Below, in pieces: positions 8,209 to 16,584 of a stretch of DNA of 27,586 bases; the stretch's first letter is position 1; the number at the start of each line of letters is the position of its first letter. Below the pieces are notes generated by a model, which saw only the letters and a list, made by a program, of their open reading frames with translations, was not told the origin of the DNA and searched no databases. The stretch covers positions 1 through 27,586 of the forward strand of contig DGWE01000014.1 of assembly GCA_002396065.1 (NCBI GenBank), read 5' to 3'. The position numbers were made by a program, and so were the translations under genes. The DNA comes from Eubacteriaceae bacterium UBA4266 (GTDB lineage Bacteria > Bacillota > Clostridia > Eubacteriales > Eubacteriaceae).

Positions 8209-9486
8209 TTACGCTTCTTCGTTCTTTTTCACTTCTTCCGCCTTGCTGTAGCTGATCGGATAAGCGTGAACGTGGTGATCGTGTTCGTAATGGGTCATGT
8301 GGTTCATCCGGTTCTGCTTCGTCATCAAGTAGTTGTAATCGTAGGGCTGAGCTTCGATTTCAATCGGCACCCGTTCTTCGATCGTAATGCCATAGCCGGA
8401 GAGTCCTGTGATTTTCTGCGGATTGTTCGTCAACAGGCGCAGCCGCTTCGCACCGATGTCCCGAAGAATCTGCGCGCCGACGCCGTAATCCCTCAGATCC
8501 GGTGGGAAGCCCAGCTTGATATTGGCTTCAACCGTGTCGTAGCCCTGTTCTTGGAGAGCGTAGGCCTTGATTTTGTTGATGAGCCCGATGCCTCGGCCTT
8601 CCTGTCTCAGATAAACCAGCACGCCCCGGCCTTCTCTGGCAATCTGACGCATGGCCTGGTGCAGCTGGTCGCCGCAGTCGCAGCGTGAGGAACCGAAAAC
8701 GTCCCCAGTCAAACATTCGGAGTGCACGCGGCAGAGCACCGGTTCGCCGTTGGCTACGTCGCCCATTGTCAGCGCGACGTGGTGTTCCCCGTTGATTTTA
8801 TTGCGGTAGCCGTAGATTTTGAAATTGCCGTAAGCTGTCGGCAGATTGGCTTCGGCTTCCCGGACCATGATCGTGTCGTTCTTGACGCGGTATTTAATCA
8901 AATCGTCGATGGTCACTACGGTGAAATCGTGCTTTTCAGCTAATTCCAACAATTCGGAGGTGCGCATCATCGTGCCGTCGTCGCGCATCACTTCGCAGCA
9001 CAGCCCTACCGGTTTCAGTCCGGCAATGTTCATCAGGTCGACCGTCGCTTCGGTGTGGCCGCCGCGGGTCAAAACCCCGCCGCGTCTGGCCTGAAGCGGA
9101 AACATATGGCCTGGCCGTCTGAATTCTTCTGGCTTTACGTCATCGGCGACGGTTTTCATCGCCGTGTACGACCGTTCGTAGGCCGAAATGCCGGTTGTCG
9201 TGTCGACATGGTCGATGGAAACGGTAAAGGCTGTGCTGTGGTTGTCCGAATTTTCGTCGACCATCTGCGGCAGATCCAGCTTCTGACACCACGCTTCGCT
9301 CATCGGCATGCAGATCAGCCCCTTGGCCTCACTGGCCATCATATTCACGTTTTCCGGTGTTGCAAATTCTGCCGCGCAAATCATATCCCCTTCGTTTTCA
9401 CGGTCCGGGTCGTCAATGCACAGGATGATCTTGCCATCTCTTAAATCCTGCGCTGCCTGTTCAATTGTACCTATTGATTTTGCCAT
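8209..9486 (-). CDS. ribBA: Bifunctional DHBP synthase / GTP cyclohydrolase II
   Basis: This enzyme supplies both riboflavin precursors: the N-terminal half (about 1-205) makes 3,4-dihydroxy-2-butanone 4-phosphate from ribulose 5-phosphate, and the C-terminal half opens GTP. Seen: DPDRENEGD and [17 protein letters not shown] in the first domain. The zinc-binding [15 protein letters not shown] and the [10 protein letters not shown] motif are in the second. The total of 425 residues is a little longer than usual because of a C-terminal tail after the TKQNRMNH segment that is rich in His ([14 protein letters not shown]). The tail has no assigned role and could bind metal. The gene sits between ribE and ribH in the usual operon order. 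Confidence 0.96.
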   Translation of the reverse strand: MAKSIGTIEQAAQDLRDGKIILCIDDPDRENEGDMICAAEFATPENVNMMASEAKGLICMPMSEAWCQKLDLPQMVDENSDNHSTAFTVSIDHVDTTTGISAYERSYTAMKTVADDVKPEEFRRPGHMFPLQARRGGVLTRGGHTEATVDLMNIAGLKPVGLCCEVMRDDGTMMRTSELLELAEKHDFTVVTIDDLIKYRVKNDTIMVREAEANLPTAYGNFKIYGYRNKINGEHHVALTMGDVANGEPVLCRVHSECLTGDVFGSSRCDCGDQLHQAMRQIAREGRGVLVYLRQEGRGIGLINKIKAYALQEQGYDTVEANIKLGFPPDLRDYGVGAQILRDIGAKRLRLLTNNPQKITGLSGYGITIEERVPIEIEAQPYDYNYLMTKQNRMNHMTHYEHDHHVHAYPISYSKAEEVKKNEEA

Positions 9487-9518
9487 TTGTTGTCTCTTTT
9501 CTATCTTTCTCTAATGTA

Positions 9519-10178
9519 TTAAAAGCCGTATTTCTTTAAAAATTCAAGGCTTAAGCCGCTGTCCTTTGGTTTGTTTTCATCGCCTTTCAGCATTCGGTCG
9601 CACCATTTTTCGATGTACTTCCCGACCATGTCGCATTCGAGGTTGACCGCGTCGCCAACGTCCTTCTGTCCCAGCGCCGTCACTTCCAGCGTGTGCGGGA
9701 TGATCGACACTTTAAAAGTTGTGTCGTCTACGTCCGCCACCGTCAGGCTGATGCCGGACATCGCGATGGACCCCTTTTCGACGATGTAGTTTAAAATCTC
9801 CTTCGGCGTCTTGACGGTGAACCACACCGCGTTGTCGTCCCGCCGCTTGTCGGTGATGATGCCGACGCCGTCGATGTGGCCGGCGACCATGTGGCCGTTG
9901 AAGCGGCCGTCCGCCGGCATCGCCCGCTCGAGATTGACGCCGTCCCCAACCTTGAGCTCAGCCAGCGCGCTGCGGTTAAGGGTTTCGGCCATGACGTCCG
10001 CTGTAAAGTACCGGCTGCCGACCGTCGTCGCCGTCAGACAGACGCCGTCGGTCATGATGCTGTCGCCGATCTGCGTGCCGTCGAGTACTGTGCTGCAGCC
10101 GACGGTCAAAATGCAGGAGCGCGCGCCTTTTTTTATGCCTTGAATCGTGCCGATTTCTTCCACAATGCCTGTAAACAT
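9519..10178 (-). CDS. ribE: Riboflavin synthase (alpha chain)
   Basis: RibE dismutates two lumazine molecules to riboflavin and the pyrimidine precursor. The 219-residue protein starts with the diagnostic MFTGIVEEIG and shows the internal two-fold repeat of the family: two lumazine-binding barrels, each with GxSIxxxGxxLTV-like segments (GDSIMTDGVCLT in the first half, GSIAMSGISLTV in the second). It is 15 bases after ribD and 32 before ribBA on the riboswitch-controlled transcript. The C-terminus extends slightly beyond the second barrel. Confidence 0.96.
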   Translation of the reverse strand: MFTGIVEEIGTIQGIKKGARSCILTVGCSTVLDGTQIGDSIMTDGVCLTATTVGSRYFTADVMAETLNRSALAELKVGDGVNLERAMPADGRFNGHMVAGHIDGVGIITDKRRDDNAVWFTVKTPKEILNYIVEKGSIAMSGISLTVADVDDTTFKVSIIPHTLEVTALGQKDVGDAVNLECDMVGKYIEKWCDRMLKGDENKPKDSGLSLEFLKKYGF

Positions 10179-10193
10179 AAATGCTCCTCTCTC

Positions 10194-11312
10194 TTATTCC
10201 GTGTAAACCGGATAACCGGTGATGCAGAGATCACGGCCGTAGGATGCGACTGTGACATTATCCAGCTGCACCGCCTGGCTCATTTTGTCGACGCCGACGC
10301 CGCCGACCGGCGAGGGCGCGCCGCTGCCGCCGACGATTTTCGGCGCGACAAAGGCGTGAACCTTGTTGATCAGCTGCGCTTTTAACATCGATCCCATCAG
10401 CGTCCCGCCGCCTTCGAGAAGAATGCCATCGATTTCGCGTTCAGCCAAAACCGCCAGCGCCTTTTTAAGATCGATCTCTCCCGATGTGTCTAACTCAGAG
10501 GGGATGACCTGAACGCCCTGCGCTTCCAGCGCCGCCCGCTTGTCCGCATCCGCGTCCGCTCCGGCGAGCACCCACGTCGGGATGGCCTTTGCCGTCTTCA
10601 CGAGGGCCGCGTCTATCGGCATGCGCAGATGGGTGTCGCAGACGATGCGGACGGGATCGACGCCGTCTGCGATGCGGCAGTTGAGCATCGGATCGTCACT
10701 GAGCACAGTGCCGATGCCACACATGATCCCCTTGTAATGCCGGCGCAGCTGGTGGACCGCTCTGCGCGACGCCTCGCCGCTGACCCATTTGGAGTCGCCC
10801 GACGCTGTCGCGATCTTGCCGTCCAAGGTCATCGCGTATTTCGCGTCGACAAAGGGCAGATGCGCTGTCATGTAATATTCAAAGACCTCATTGAGTTTTC
10901 GGCATTCGTCCTCAAGGATACCGGTCGTGACTTCGATGCCGGCGTCTCTTAGAATTTGAACCCCTTTGCCGGCGACGATCGGATTGACATCCATCGCCCC
11001 GACAAAAACCCGGGCGATTTTCTTTTCGATGATGATGTCGGTGCACGGCGGCGTGCGGCCGGTGTGGCAGCACGGTTCAAGGGTGACGTACAACTCTGCG
11101 CCTGCTGGATCCTCATGGCAGTGGAGCAGGGCGTTGCGCTCTGCGTGATAACCGCCGATGTGCTCGTGAAAGCCTTCGGAGATGATTCGTCCATCTTTGA
11201 CGACCACGCAGCCCACCATCGGGTTGGGCGACGTGCGGCCGTCTGCCTGCCGCGCCAGAGCCAAGGCTCTTCGCATGTAGGCTTCTCTGTCTGCTGTTTC
11301 TTTTTCTGTCAT
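10194..11312 (-). CDS. ribD: Bifunctional diaminohydroxyphosphoribosylaminopyrimidine deaminase / 5-amino-6-(5-phosphoribosylamino)uracil reductase
   Basis: RibD performs the second and third steps of riboflavin synthesis from GTP. Residues about 1-145 are a cytidine-deaminase-fold domain with the zinc ligands HAE and the PCCHTGRTPPC motif. The remainder is an NADPH reductase of the dihydrofolate-reductase fold, with the typical DGKIATASGDSKWVSG and LEGGGTLMGSML motifs. Length 372 is normal. It is the first gene of the operon, and an AAGGAA-type site precedes the ATG. The FMN riboswitch and terminator lie immediately upstream, so its expression should fall when FMN is abundant. Confidence 0.97.
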   Translation of the reverse strand: MTEKETADREAYMRRALALARQADGRTSPNPMVGCVVVKDGRIISEGFHEHIGGYHAERNALLHCHEDPAGAELYVTLEPCCHTGRTPPCTDIIIEKKIARVFVGAMDVNPIVAGKGVQILRDAGIEVTTGILEDECRKLNEVFEYYMTAHLPFVDAKYAMTLDGKIATASGDSKWVSGEASRRAVHQLRRHYKGIMCGIGTVLSDDPMLNCRIADGVDPVRIVCDTHLRMPIDAALVKTAKAIPTWVLAGADADADKRAALEAQGVQVIPSELDTSGEIDLKKALAVLAEREIDGILLEGGGTLMGSMLKAQLINKVHAFVAPKIVGGSGAPSPVGGVGVDKMSQAVQLDNVTVASYGRDLCITGYPVYTE

Positions 11313-11340
11313 GCAGCTTCCTTTCTACCAGGACGCCAAT

Positions 11341-11367
11341 AAAAAAACGCCCTGAAAAATCAGGGCG
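11341..11367 (-). terminator. Riboswitch-controlled terminator before ribD
   Basis: CGCCCTGA and TCAGGGCG (11360-11367 with 11348-11355) form a perfect 8-bp stem around a 4-base loop. It is followed on the minus strand by seven T (11341-11347), 28 bases before the ribD ATG. It is the expression platform of the FMN aptamer just upstream. Confidence 0.92.
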
Positions 11368-11386
11368 TCGAGCTCAACAAAACGGT

Positions 11387-11500
11387 TCGATCTTCTTTCA
11401 TCCGGACTATAACCGTCGGTCCCGGAATTTCACCGGATCATGCCAAATGGCTCGCGGACTTTACCGCCGATAGGGAATTTCACCCAACCCTGAAGATTGA
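11387..11500 (-). ncRNA. FMN riboswitch (RFN element)
   Basis: The minus strand carries the conserved RFN core in order: GGGTGAAATTCCC, ATCGGCGGTAAAGTCCGCGAGCC, GATCCGGTGAAATTCCGGGACCGACGG, and TAGTCCGGATGAAAGAAGA. A basal P1 helix forms between 11492-11500 and 11387-11395 with one mismatch. FMN binding is known to favour the downstream terminator and shut off riboflavin genes. The riboflavin operon begins 75 bases later, confirming the assignment. The second motif in this list is split here only for reading; the whole aptamer is about 114 bases, normal for the class. Confidence 0.97.
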
Positions 11501-11523
11501 AATATTTATTTTTTACATTCAAC

Positions 11524-11552
11524 AGTATAGAGAAAACGCCATCATCTGTCAA
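11524..11552 (-). promoter_or_regulatory. Promoter of the riboflavin operon
   Basis: TTGACA (11547-11552) and TATACT (11524-11529) with a 17-base spacer, a near-consensus housekeeping promoter. The predicted start is about 17 bases before the aptamer. The -35 box contains the TGA stop codon of the upstream RNA-repair gene, so the two units abut. Confidence 0.85.
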
Positions 11553-12637
11553 GACGAATGCGAAAAAATTTTCAAATACGCCGGCGGCACCGCCTTCGTC
11601 ATCCAAATGCCGTTGGCCGAAAGGTAGAAAATCAGGCCGTCCCTGGCCATCCGTCCGGCGTCGATCTGGAAGACGACCGGCCTGCCGTGGCGGCTGCCGA
11701 CTTTTTTCGCCGTCTCGGGATCCTTTGACAGGTGCACGTAAAGCCGGCCCATCGGCCGAAGCCCCTCTCTTAAAATGGCCGCCACCGATTTTTTGCCGGT
11801 GCCGTGCCACAAAATATCGGGCGGCGTCAGCTGTTCGGGCTCCACGTCCACAGAAATCGAATGCCCTTGATTCGCCCGGATTTTGGTGTGATCGGCGTTG
11901 AACGCGTAGCGCTGCTTCGCGTCACTGCGGACGATTTTTTCAAGATAGGGCCGGTCAAAGGTCCGGGTTCTGGCCATGCCAGCGATCAGCGCGTCCACCT
12001 CCGCCCAGCCGTGGCGGTCCACGGTGATGCCGATTTTTTCTGGATGATGCCGGAGGACAAGGCTTAAAAATTTGCTGTCGCGGGTCATCCGTTTGGCCGG
12101 CGTGTCCGGCTTCCGGCGCCAGGTCCGGCCGCGGTCGTCGACGCTGAAAATGTCGGTATAGCGCGGGCCGTTCGCCCCCAACTCAGACTGAATCAGGGCA
12201 ATGCGCGTCACCACGCCGTCGGCCCGATCCAGATGGACGTTGAAGGCTGCCGCACTTTTCGCTCTGCGCAGCATCGTGATGTGCGGCTTGAAGGGCTTTC
12301 GATCGTAGGCAATGCCCGCTCGGTCGAGGGCCTGTCTGAGGTGATCGGCCAATTCGGCAAGCTTTGGCTGACTGTCCGGGGCCGCCCAGATCGTGTCGCC
12401 AAAACGCCCGCTCTGAGAAAGCTTGAGATGAAAAGGCGCAAAACGCATCTTTCTCAGCACACGCACTGCGGTGTCGCGCTGATTTGGATCACACTCACCC
12501 AAAAACGCCAGCGTCAAATGCAGGTTTTCCTCCGGTGTAAAACGGCCAGTCACCCCCTGACGTTTTAAATCCGCCTGTGCCCGGGCAATGGCCCGGCGCT
12601 GTGATTTTGACAAATGGATACCGATAAAAAGCCGCAT
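11549..12637 (-). CDS. Fused 2'-5' RNA ligase-like 2H phosphodiesterase and KptA/Tpt1 RNA 2'-phosphotransferase
   Basis: Two RNA-repair domains are joined in 362 residues. Residues 1 to about 175 match ThpR/LigT 2H proteins, with paired HxT motifs at H40-L-T42 and H119-I-T121. Residues about 185-360 match KptA/Tpt1, with LRHHPE near 195, RANQGHS at 254-260 and WHGT at 277-280, which bind the RNA phosphate and NAD+. Family knowledge: 2H enzymes open 2',3'-cyclic phosphates to 2'-phosphates, and KptA moves a 2'-phosphate to NAD+. The fusion could therefore heal an RNA 3' end in two steps; that is inference. GGAGG precedes the ATG. It follows the Nudix gene by 24 bases and ends inside the riboflavin promoter. 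Confidence 0.9.
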   Translation of the reverse strand: MRLFIGIHLSKSQRRAIARAQADLKRQGVTGRFTPEENLHLTLAFLGECDPNQRDTAVRVLRKMRFAPFHLKLSQSGRFGDTIWAAPDSQPKLAELADHLRQALDRAGIAYDRKPFKPHITMLRRAKSAAAFNVHLDRADGVVTRIALIQSELGANGPRYTDIFSVDDRGRTWRRKPDTPAKRMTRDSKFLSLVLRHHPEKIGITVDRHGWAEVDALIAGMARTRTFDRPYLEKIVRSDAKQRYAFNADHTKIRANQGHSISVDVEPEQLTPPDILWHGTGKKSVAAILREGLRPMGRLYVHLSKDPETAKKVGSRHGRPVVFQIDAGRMARDGLIFYLSANGIWMTKAVPPAYLKIFSHSS

Positions 12638-12661
12638 GTCCGCCTCCGCTGATTCAAAAAA

Positions 12662-13165
12662 TTAAAAGGGATAGGTCCCGTCCAAATAGCCGATTAAAAA
12701 ATCCTTGGCCAGGCTGTTGGGGCGGATGGCCTCCCTGGCCTCGTCAACAGTGAACCATTTCCACTTGTCGACTTCCCAATTCGGCTCAGGCTTGCCCTTC
12801 ACAATCGCCGTAAAATTGAGCATCAAGGTATTCGAGGGCTTAAAGTAATGGGACCGGTTGAACTTCAGCTTTTGAACCTCTAAATGCATCTCTTCGTTCA
12901 CTTCTCGGCGCACCGCGTGCTCGGCGTCCTCGCCTCGGTTGACGTAGCCCGCCACCAAAATGTAGCTCGGCCGGCCGTACTGCTGGATCAACAGAATATG
13001 GTCCTGATCCTCGTTCATCACAATGGTGCTGATGGCCGTGTTAAACACTGGGAAGCGGTGTTCCTCGCAGACGGGGCAGTAGGGCACGATGCCCTCGTCT
13101 TTTAGATAGCGGTGCAGCAGTTCCGAACCGCAAAACATACAGTGGGTCATTTCGGGTGTAGACAT
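12662..13165 (-). CDS. Nudix hydrolase with zinc ribbon, NudC (NADH pyrophosphatase)-like
   Basis: The 167-residue protein has an N-terminal zinc ribbon (C9, C12 and a CPVC pair near residues 30-33). The Nudix box GYVNRGEDAEHAVRREVNEE matches GX5EX7REUXEE. The arrangement is that of NudC, which cleaves NADH or removes NAD caps from RNA, but the NudC-specific SQPWPFP motif is replaced by HYFKPSNTLML, so the substrate is uncertain. Length is shorter than E. coli NudC because the N-terminal domain is missing. It lies 21 bases after hydE with AAGGAA before the ATG, so it is probably at the end of the large gene train, next to an NAD-dependent RNA-repair enzyme. Confidence 0.85.
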   Translation of the reverse strand: MSTPEMTHCMFCGSELLHRYLKDEGIVPYCPVCEEHRFPVFNTAISTIVMNEDQDHILLIQQYGRPSYILVAGYVNRGEDAEHAVRREVNEEMHLEVQKLKFNRSHYFKPSNTLMLNFTAIVKGKPEPNWEVDKWKWFTVDEAREAIRPNSLAKDFLIGYLDGTYPF

Positions 13166-13186
13166 TTTAAATTCCTTTTCTATTTT

Positions 13187-14245
13187 TTATTTCTGCGCTG
13201 CGATGTGATCGCCCCGGTCGACCGCGACGTGATAGCCGGTCCGTTCGATCCGCAGCGCCATGCACCGCCTGCATTCGGCCGCCTCATCGCCGGTGCAGAT
13301 CTTCCCATCGTAGAGCAGGTATTTGCCGCGGACGCTGGTCGGCGAAAGATTGGGCATGACGACGTTGGCGCCGGCCAATATGCCCTTTTCCCGTCCAGTC
13401 GGGTCGATGGTCCCGAGGGCTGTCGTCGCCGGCAGCAGCACGTCCGGCTGCATCAGCCGGATGATCGCCAGCAGGTGCAGCGTCATTTCGAGGCTCCCCT
13501 GCGCTTGGGTGCCAAAGGGCGTGTCCTTCTGGGGAATGAACGGCCCAATGCCGATCATTTCCGGCTGAAGCTCGCGCATAAACAGGAGGTCGTCGACCAG
13601 ATAATCGAGCGTCTGGCCGGGTGAACCCACCATCATGCCGGCGCCGACCTGATAGCCAATGGCCTTCAGCGTCTTGAGACAGCGCTTTCGATTTTCGCCG
13701 GACAGTTCCGGCGGATGCAGCATCCTGTAATGCTCGGGATTGGCCGTCTCGTGGCGCAGCAGATACCGGTCGGCGCCGGCTTCGAAATAGGCGCGGTAGC
13801 TGGCCTCGGATTTCTCCCCGATCGACAGCGTCACCGCACAGTCCGGGTGGCGCGCCTTGATCTCGCGGACTAAATTGCAGATCCGCGTGTCGGAATAGGC
13901 CGGATCCTCTCCGCCCTGAAGCACGAAAGTTCTGAAATCGAGATCGTAGCCCCGATCGCAGCAGTCTAAAATTGTCTCGTCGTCTAAACGGTAACGGGAA
14001 ATACGCGCATTGTCCCGCCGGATGCCGCAGTAATAGCAGTTGTTTTTGCAGACGTTGGTAAATTCGATGAGGCCGCGGAGGTAGACGGCCTTGCCGTACA
14101 CCGCTTCCCGGACACGGCGGGCCGCGGCGTAAAGCGCTTCAGCCTCTGCGTCGGTGAGTGTGCTCAGCAGCTGCTTAAAATCCTCCCGCGGAAGATTGTG
14201 GGTCTCGGTCAGCCGTTTGATGCGTTCCTCATTTTTCGTGGCCAT
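13187..14245 (-). CDS. hydE: [FeFe]-hydrogenase maturase HydE, radical SAM enzyme
   Basis: HydE is a radical SAM enzyme that processes the Fe(CO)2CN-cysteine synthon during assembly of the H-cluster 2Fe subsite. Seen in 352 residues: the radical SAM cluster motif C66-x3-C70-x2-C73, preceded by GLIEFTNVC, and the PGQTLDYLVDDL and GIGPFIPQKDTPF segments typical of HydE. A C-terminal triad C317, C325, C328 matches the auxiliary-cluster cysteines of Thermotoga HydE in spacing. It is close to PylB and BioB in fold, but these motifs and the adjacent hydF favour HydE. It overlaps hydF by 17 bases with GAGGTG before the ATG. No hydG is present anywhere in the window. Confidence 0.93.
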   Translation of the reverse strand: MATKNEERIKRLTETHNLPREDFKQLLSTLTDAEAEALYAAARRVREAVYGKAVYLRGLIEFTNVCKNNCYYCGIRRDNARISRYRLDDETILDCCDRGYDLDFRTFVLQGGEDPAYSDTRICNLVREIKARHPDCAVTLSIGEKSEASYRAYFEAGADRYLLRHETANPEHYRMLHPPELSGENRKRCLKTLKAIGYQVGAGMMVGSPGQTLDYLVDDLLFMRELQPEMIGIGPFIPQKDTPFGTQAQGSLEMTLHLLAIIRLMQPDVLLPATTALGTIDPTGREKGILAGANVVMPNLSPTSVRGKYLLYDGKICTGDEAAECRRCMALRIERTGYHVAVDRGDHIAAQK

Positions 14246-15422
14246 CCAGCACCTCGAGGCTGCGGTCTAAAATGCCGTTGATTTCGGCGATGACCGTGCC
14301 GTAATTCGTAAAGGGCACGTGCTGGCGCACAGCCCTCGCCATTCTCGACTTGATTTCCGTCCCGCTCTGCATGCACCCGCCGCAGTGCACCACCATCGCG
14401 TATGGACTTAAATCCGCCGGGAAGCTCTTGCCCGACGACGTTTCAAAGACGAGCTGCTTCCCTGTCTGCTTCTGAATCCAATGGGGCAGCTTGACCGTCC
14501 CGATATCGTAGCACTGTCTGTGATGGGTACAGCCTTCAGCCATCAAAATCCTGTCGCCGTCCTGCAGATGATCCAGCGCGTGCACGCCGTCGACGGCTGT
14601 CTTTAAAAAGCCCTTGTGCCGCGCCATTAAAATCGAGAAGGACGTCAGCAGCACCGACCGCGGCACGACCGAAGCCACCTTCTTAAAGGCCTGGGAGTCC
14701 GTCACGACCAGTGCCGGCGGGTTTTGCAGAGAGGCCAGCGTTTCAGGCAGCTCCGTTTCCCGGCAGCAGATGCCCATCGCCCCGATGTCGAGCAGTTCGC
14801 GGAGGACCTGCTGCTGCGGCAGAATCAGCCGCCCCTTCGGCGCCGATTCGTCGATCGGAATCACGAGTACCACCACGTCGCCCATGGCGACCAAATCGCT
14901 GATAATCGGCTTGTCCTCAGATTTCGGCTGCATCGCCGCGATTTTTTCCTTGAGTTCGTCGATATGCCAGCCGGTTTTCGCCGACACGTCGATTTCGTTG
15001 TCACCGCGATCCGGCAGATTTTCTCTGAGGTCAGCCTTATTGTACACCACCAGATAGGGCAGCTCTTTTTCTTTAAAGCGGCTGATCAGCGCCTTGTCTT
15101 CTTCGGACAGGCCCTTTCCGCCGTCGACGACCAGAACCGCGATATCCGTGCGTTCCATTTCCCGGTAGCTTCTCGCGACGCGTTTAGCGCCGAGCTCGCC
15201 GACGTCATCGGTTCCTGGAGTATCCACAATCAACACCGGACCCAGCGGCAGAATTTCCATCGTTTTTTCCACCGGGTCGGTCGTCGTTCCCGCTTTTTCC
15301 GACACTACCGCCAGATCCTGTCCTGTCACCGCGTTGACGACGCTGGATTTTCCAGCGTTGCGCTTTCCGAAAAAGGTAATGTGGAGCCGTTCGCCTGCCG
15401 GTGTTTCATTGAGTGTTGCCAT
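14229..15422 (-). CDS. hydF: [FeFe]-hydrogenase maturation GTPase HydF
   Basis: HydF is the scaffold on which the 2Fe subcluster is assembled and from which it is delivered to apo-hydrogenase. The 397-residue protein has an N-terminal GTPase domain (P-loop GKRNAGKSS at 19-27, switch DTPG at 67-70, NKAD at 128-131), a dimerisation region, and a C-terminal cluster domain. The cluster ligands CTH (C298, H300) and HCGGC (H346, C347, C350) are intact and match the HydF pattern. AAGGAG lies before the ATG. It overlaps the upstream nifK-like gene and the downstream hydE by 17 bases each, so translation of all three looks coupled. No [FeFe]-hydrogenase structural gene is within the window. Confidence 0.95.
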   Translation of the reverse strand: MATLNETPAGERLHITFFGKRNAGKSSVVNAVTGQDLAVVSEKAGTTTDPVEKTMEILPLGPVLIVDTPGTDDVGELGAKRVARSYREMERTDIAVLVVDGGKGLSEEDKALISRFKEKELPYLVVYNKADLRENLPDRGDNEIDVSAKTGWHIDELKEKIAAMQPKSEDKPIISDLVAMGDVVVLVIPIDESAPKGRLILPQQQVLRELLDIGAMGICCRETELPETLASLQNPPALVVTDSQAFKKVASVVPRSVLLTSFSILMARHKGFLKTAVDGVHALDHLQDGDRILMAEGCTHHRQCYDIGTVKLPHWIQKQTGKQLVFETSSGKSFPADLSPYAMVVHCGGCMQSGTEIKSRMARAVRQHVPFTNYGTVIAEINGILDRSLEVLDGHEK

Positions 15423-16584
15423 TTTTGATCTCCTTCGCTAAATTGCTGAATTCACCGTTGTCAAAAAAATTCACCGCGCGGTCATAGCCGATCCTCCCAG
15501 AAAAAGCAAAATGATGCAGGGGGATCAGCTTCGCCTGATCCGGCACCAGCGGAGCGTAAAGCCGATCTGCCATCACGGCTTCCGCGCCGCCAACCGCTGT
15601 CTTAACTGCCGCCTCCCCATTCACGGAAATAACCTGGCCCGCGCACAGCGCCTTCGAGCATTCTGTCGGTACTACTGCGCGGACCGGTCCGCGCTGTTCA
15701 GCCGCGCACGCCGCGGCAATGGAACCGGCCTGAACGGCTTCGCCGATGACGGCGGTCTGCACTTCGTCAGATGGTTGACCTTGAATCCCGTCCAAATAAG
15801 GAAGCCGCGTCCGGCCGTCTCTGGCGCTGCGTTCAAGGGCGTCAAAGAGCGTTTCTGAAAAACTGCCGACTGGACAGCCCGCCACTGCCGGCGTTCCAAA
15901 CCGTGCCTTAAGCACCTTGGCTGCGCGCCATCCAGTCGAGGACACCACGAGGTTAACCGCTGCGCGGCCTGCTCCGCAAATTGCCTCGGGATCGCTGTCC
16001 AGCGCCCAGTTGGATTGAATCTGCCATCCGGCATCGACGAGCTTCTGCTCAAGAGAGACGGCACTGCCAGGCGCGTCGAAATCGAGGGGCGTCAGGCCGA
16101 GAATATTCACGCTGTGGGGCCGCTTCGCCTCGCCCAAATCGTCGACCAGCATCTCGGCCACAGCTTCAAAGGCCCGGCCCGCGCCGTCGACGTAGTCGTG
16201 CAATCCATTGGTCGGAATGTAGAATACCGGCACGCCGGTTTGATCCGCGATCATCTCGGAAAGGCCTTCAAAATCCGTCCCAATAATGTACGGGATCGGC
16301 GAATTGCACAGCGCAATGAACCGTGGATGCAGGTTTTGAGCCGCCTCGACCACGTCGTCGACCAATTTTTCGTCGTTGCCGACAATCGCGTCCATGTCGT
16401 TGAGCCCCGAGATGAAAATCAGGCTTTCTTTATCGTACCAGCGGGTTTCGTCGTGGGTATTGTAAGTCGAATTGCATCCAGAAGGATCGTGAATCACGAC
16501 CATGCCGCCAAGCTCGTAGAGCGCAGAGGCCGCGCCGGACACGTCTCCGGCGTAACAAGGCACTTGGGTATATACTTGTCTCAT
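15406..16584 (-). CDS. Nitrogenase-like NifK-type subunit (set 1)
   Basis: This is a nitrogenase component 1-type protein, beta-like, with unknown substrate. The 392 residues carry C10, C37 and C93, with spacings of 27 and 56. That is very near the 25 and 58 of the P-cluster ligands in NifK, so binding of an Fe-S cluster at the interface with the NifD-like partner is likely. The YELGGMVVIHDPSGC segment and IIGTD motif support the family. At 392 residues it is shorter than the about 520 of true NifK. The ATG at 16584 overlaps the nifD-like stop (ATGA); the frame runs open to 16659 but that extension lies inside the previous gene. It could instead be a NifN-, BchB- or CfbD-type protein; no substrate can be named. 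Confidence 0.82.
   Translation of the reverse strand: MRQVYTQVPCYAGDVSGAASALYELGGMVVIHDPSGCNSTYNTHDETRWYDKESLIFISGLNDMDAIVGNDEKLVDDVVEAAQNLHPRFIALCNSPIPYIIGTDFEGLSEMIADQTGVPVFYIPTNGLHDYVDGAGRAFEAVAEMLVDDLGEAKRPHSVNILGLTPLDFDAPGSAVSLEQKLVDAGWQIQSNWALDSDPEAICGAGRAAVNLVVSSTGWRAAKVLKARFGTPAVAGCPVGSFSETLFDALERSARDGRTRLPYLDGIQGQPSDEVQTAVIGEAVQAGSIAAACAAEQRGPVRAVVPTECSKALCAGQVISVNGEAAVKTAVGGAEAVMADRLYAPLVPDQAKLIPLHHFAFSGRIGYDRAVNFFDNGEFSNLAKEIKNGNTQ

Noticed and set aside
13187..14245. BioB, ThiH/HydG or PylB in place of HydE
   Set aside because: The C317/C325/C328 triad, the segment around the SAM cluster and the adjacent hydF fit HydE; HydG would be about 470 residues with a different C-terminal cluster motif.
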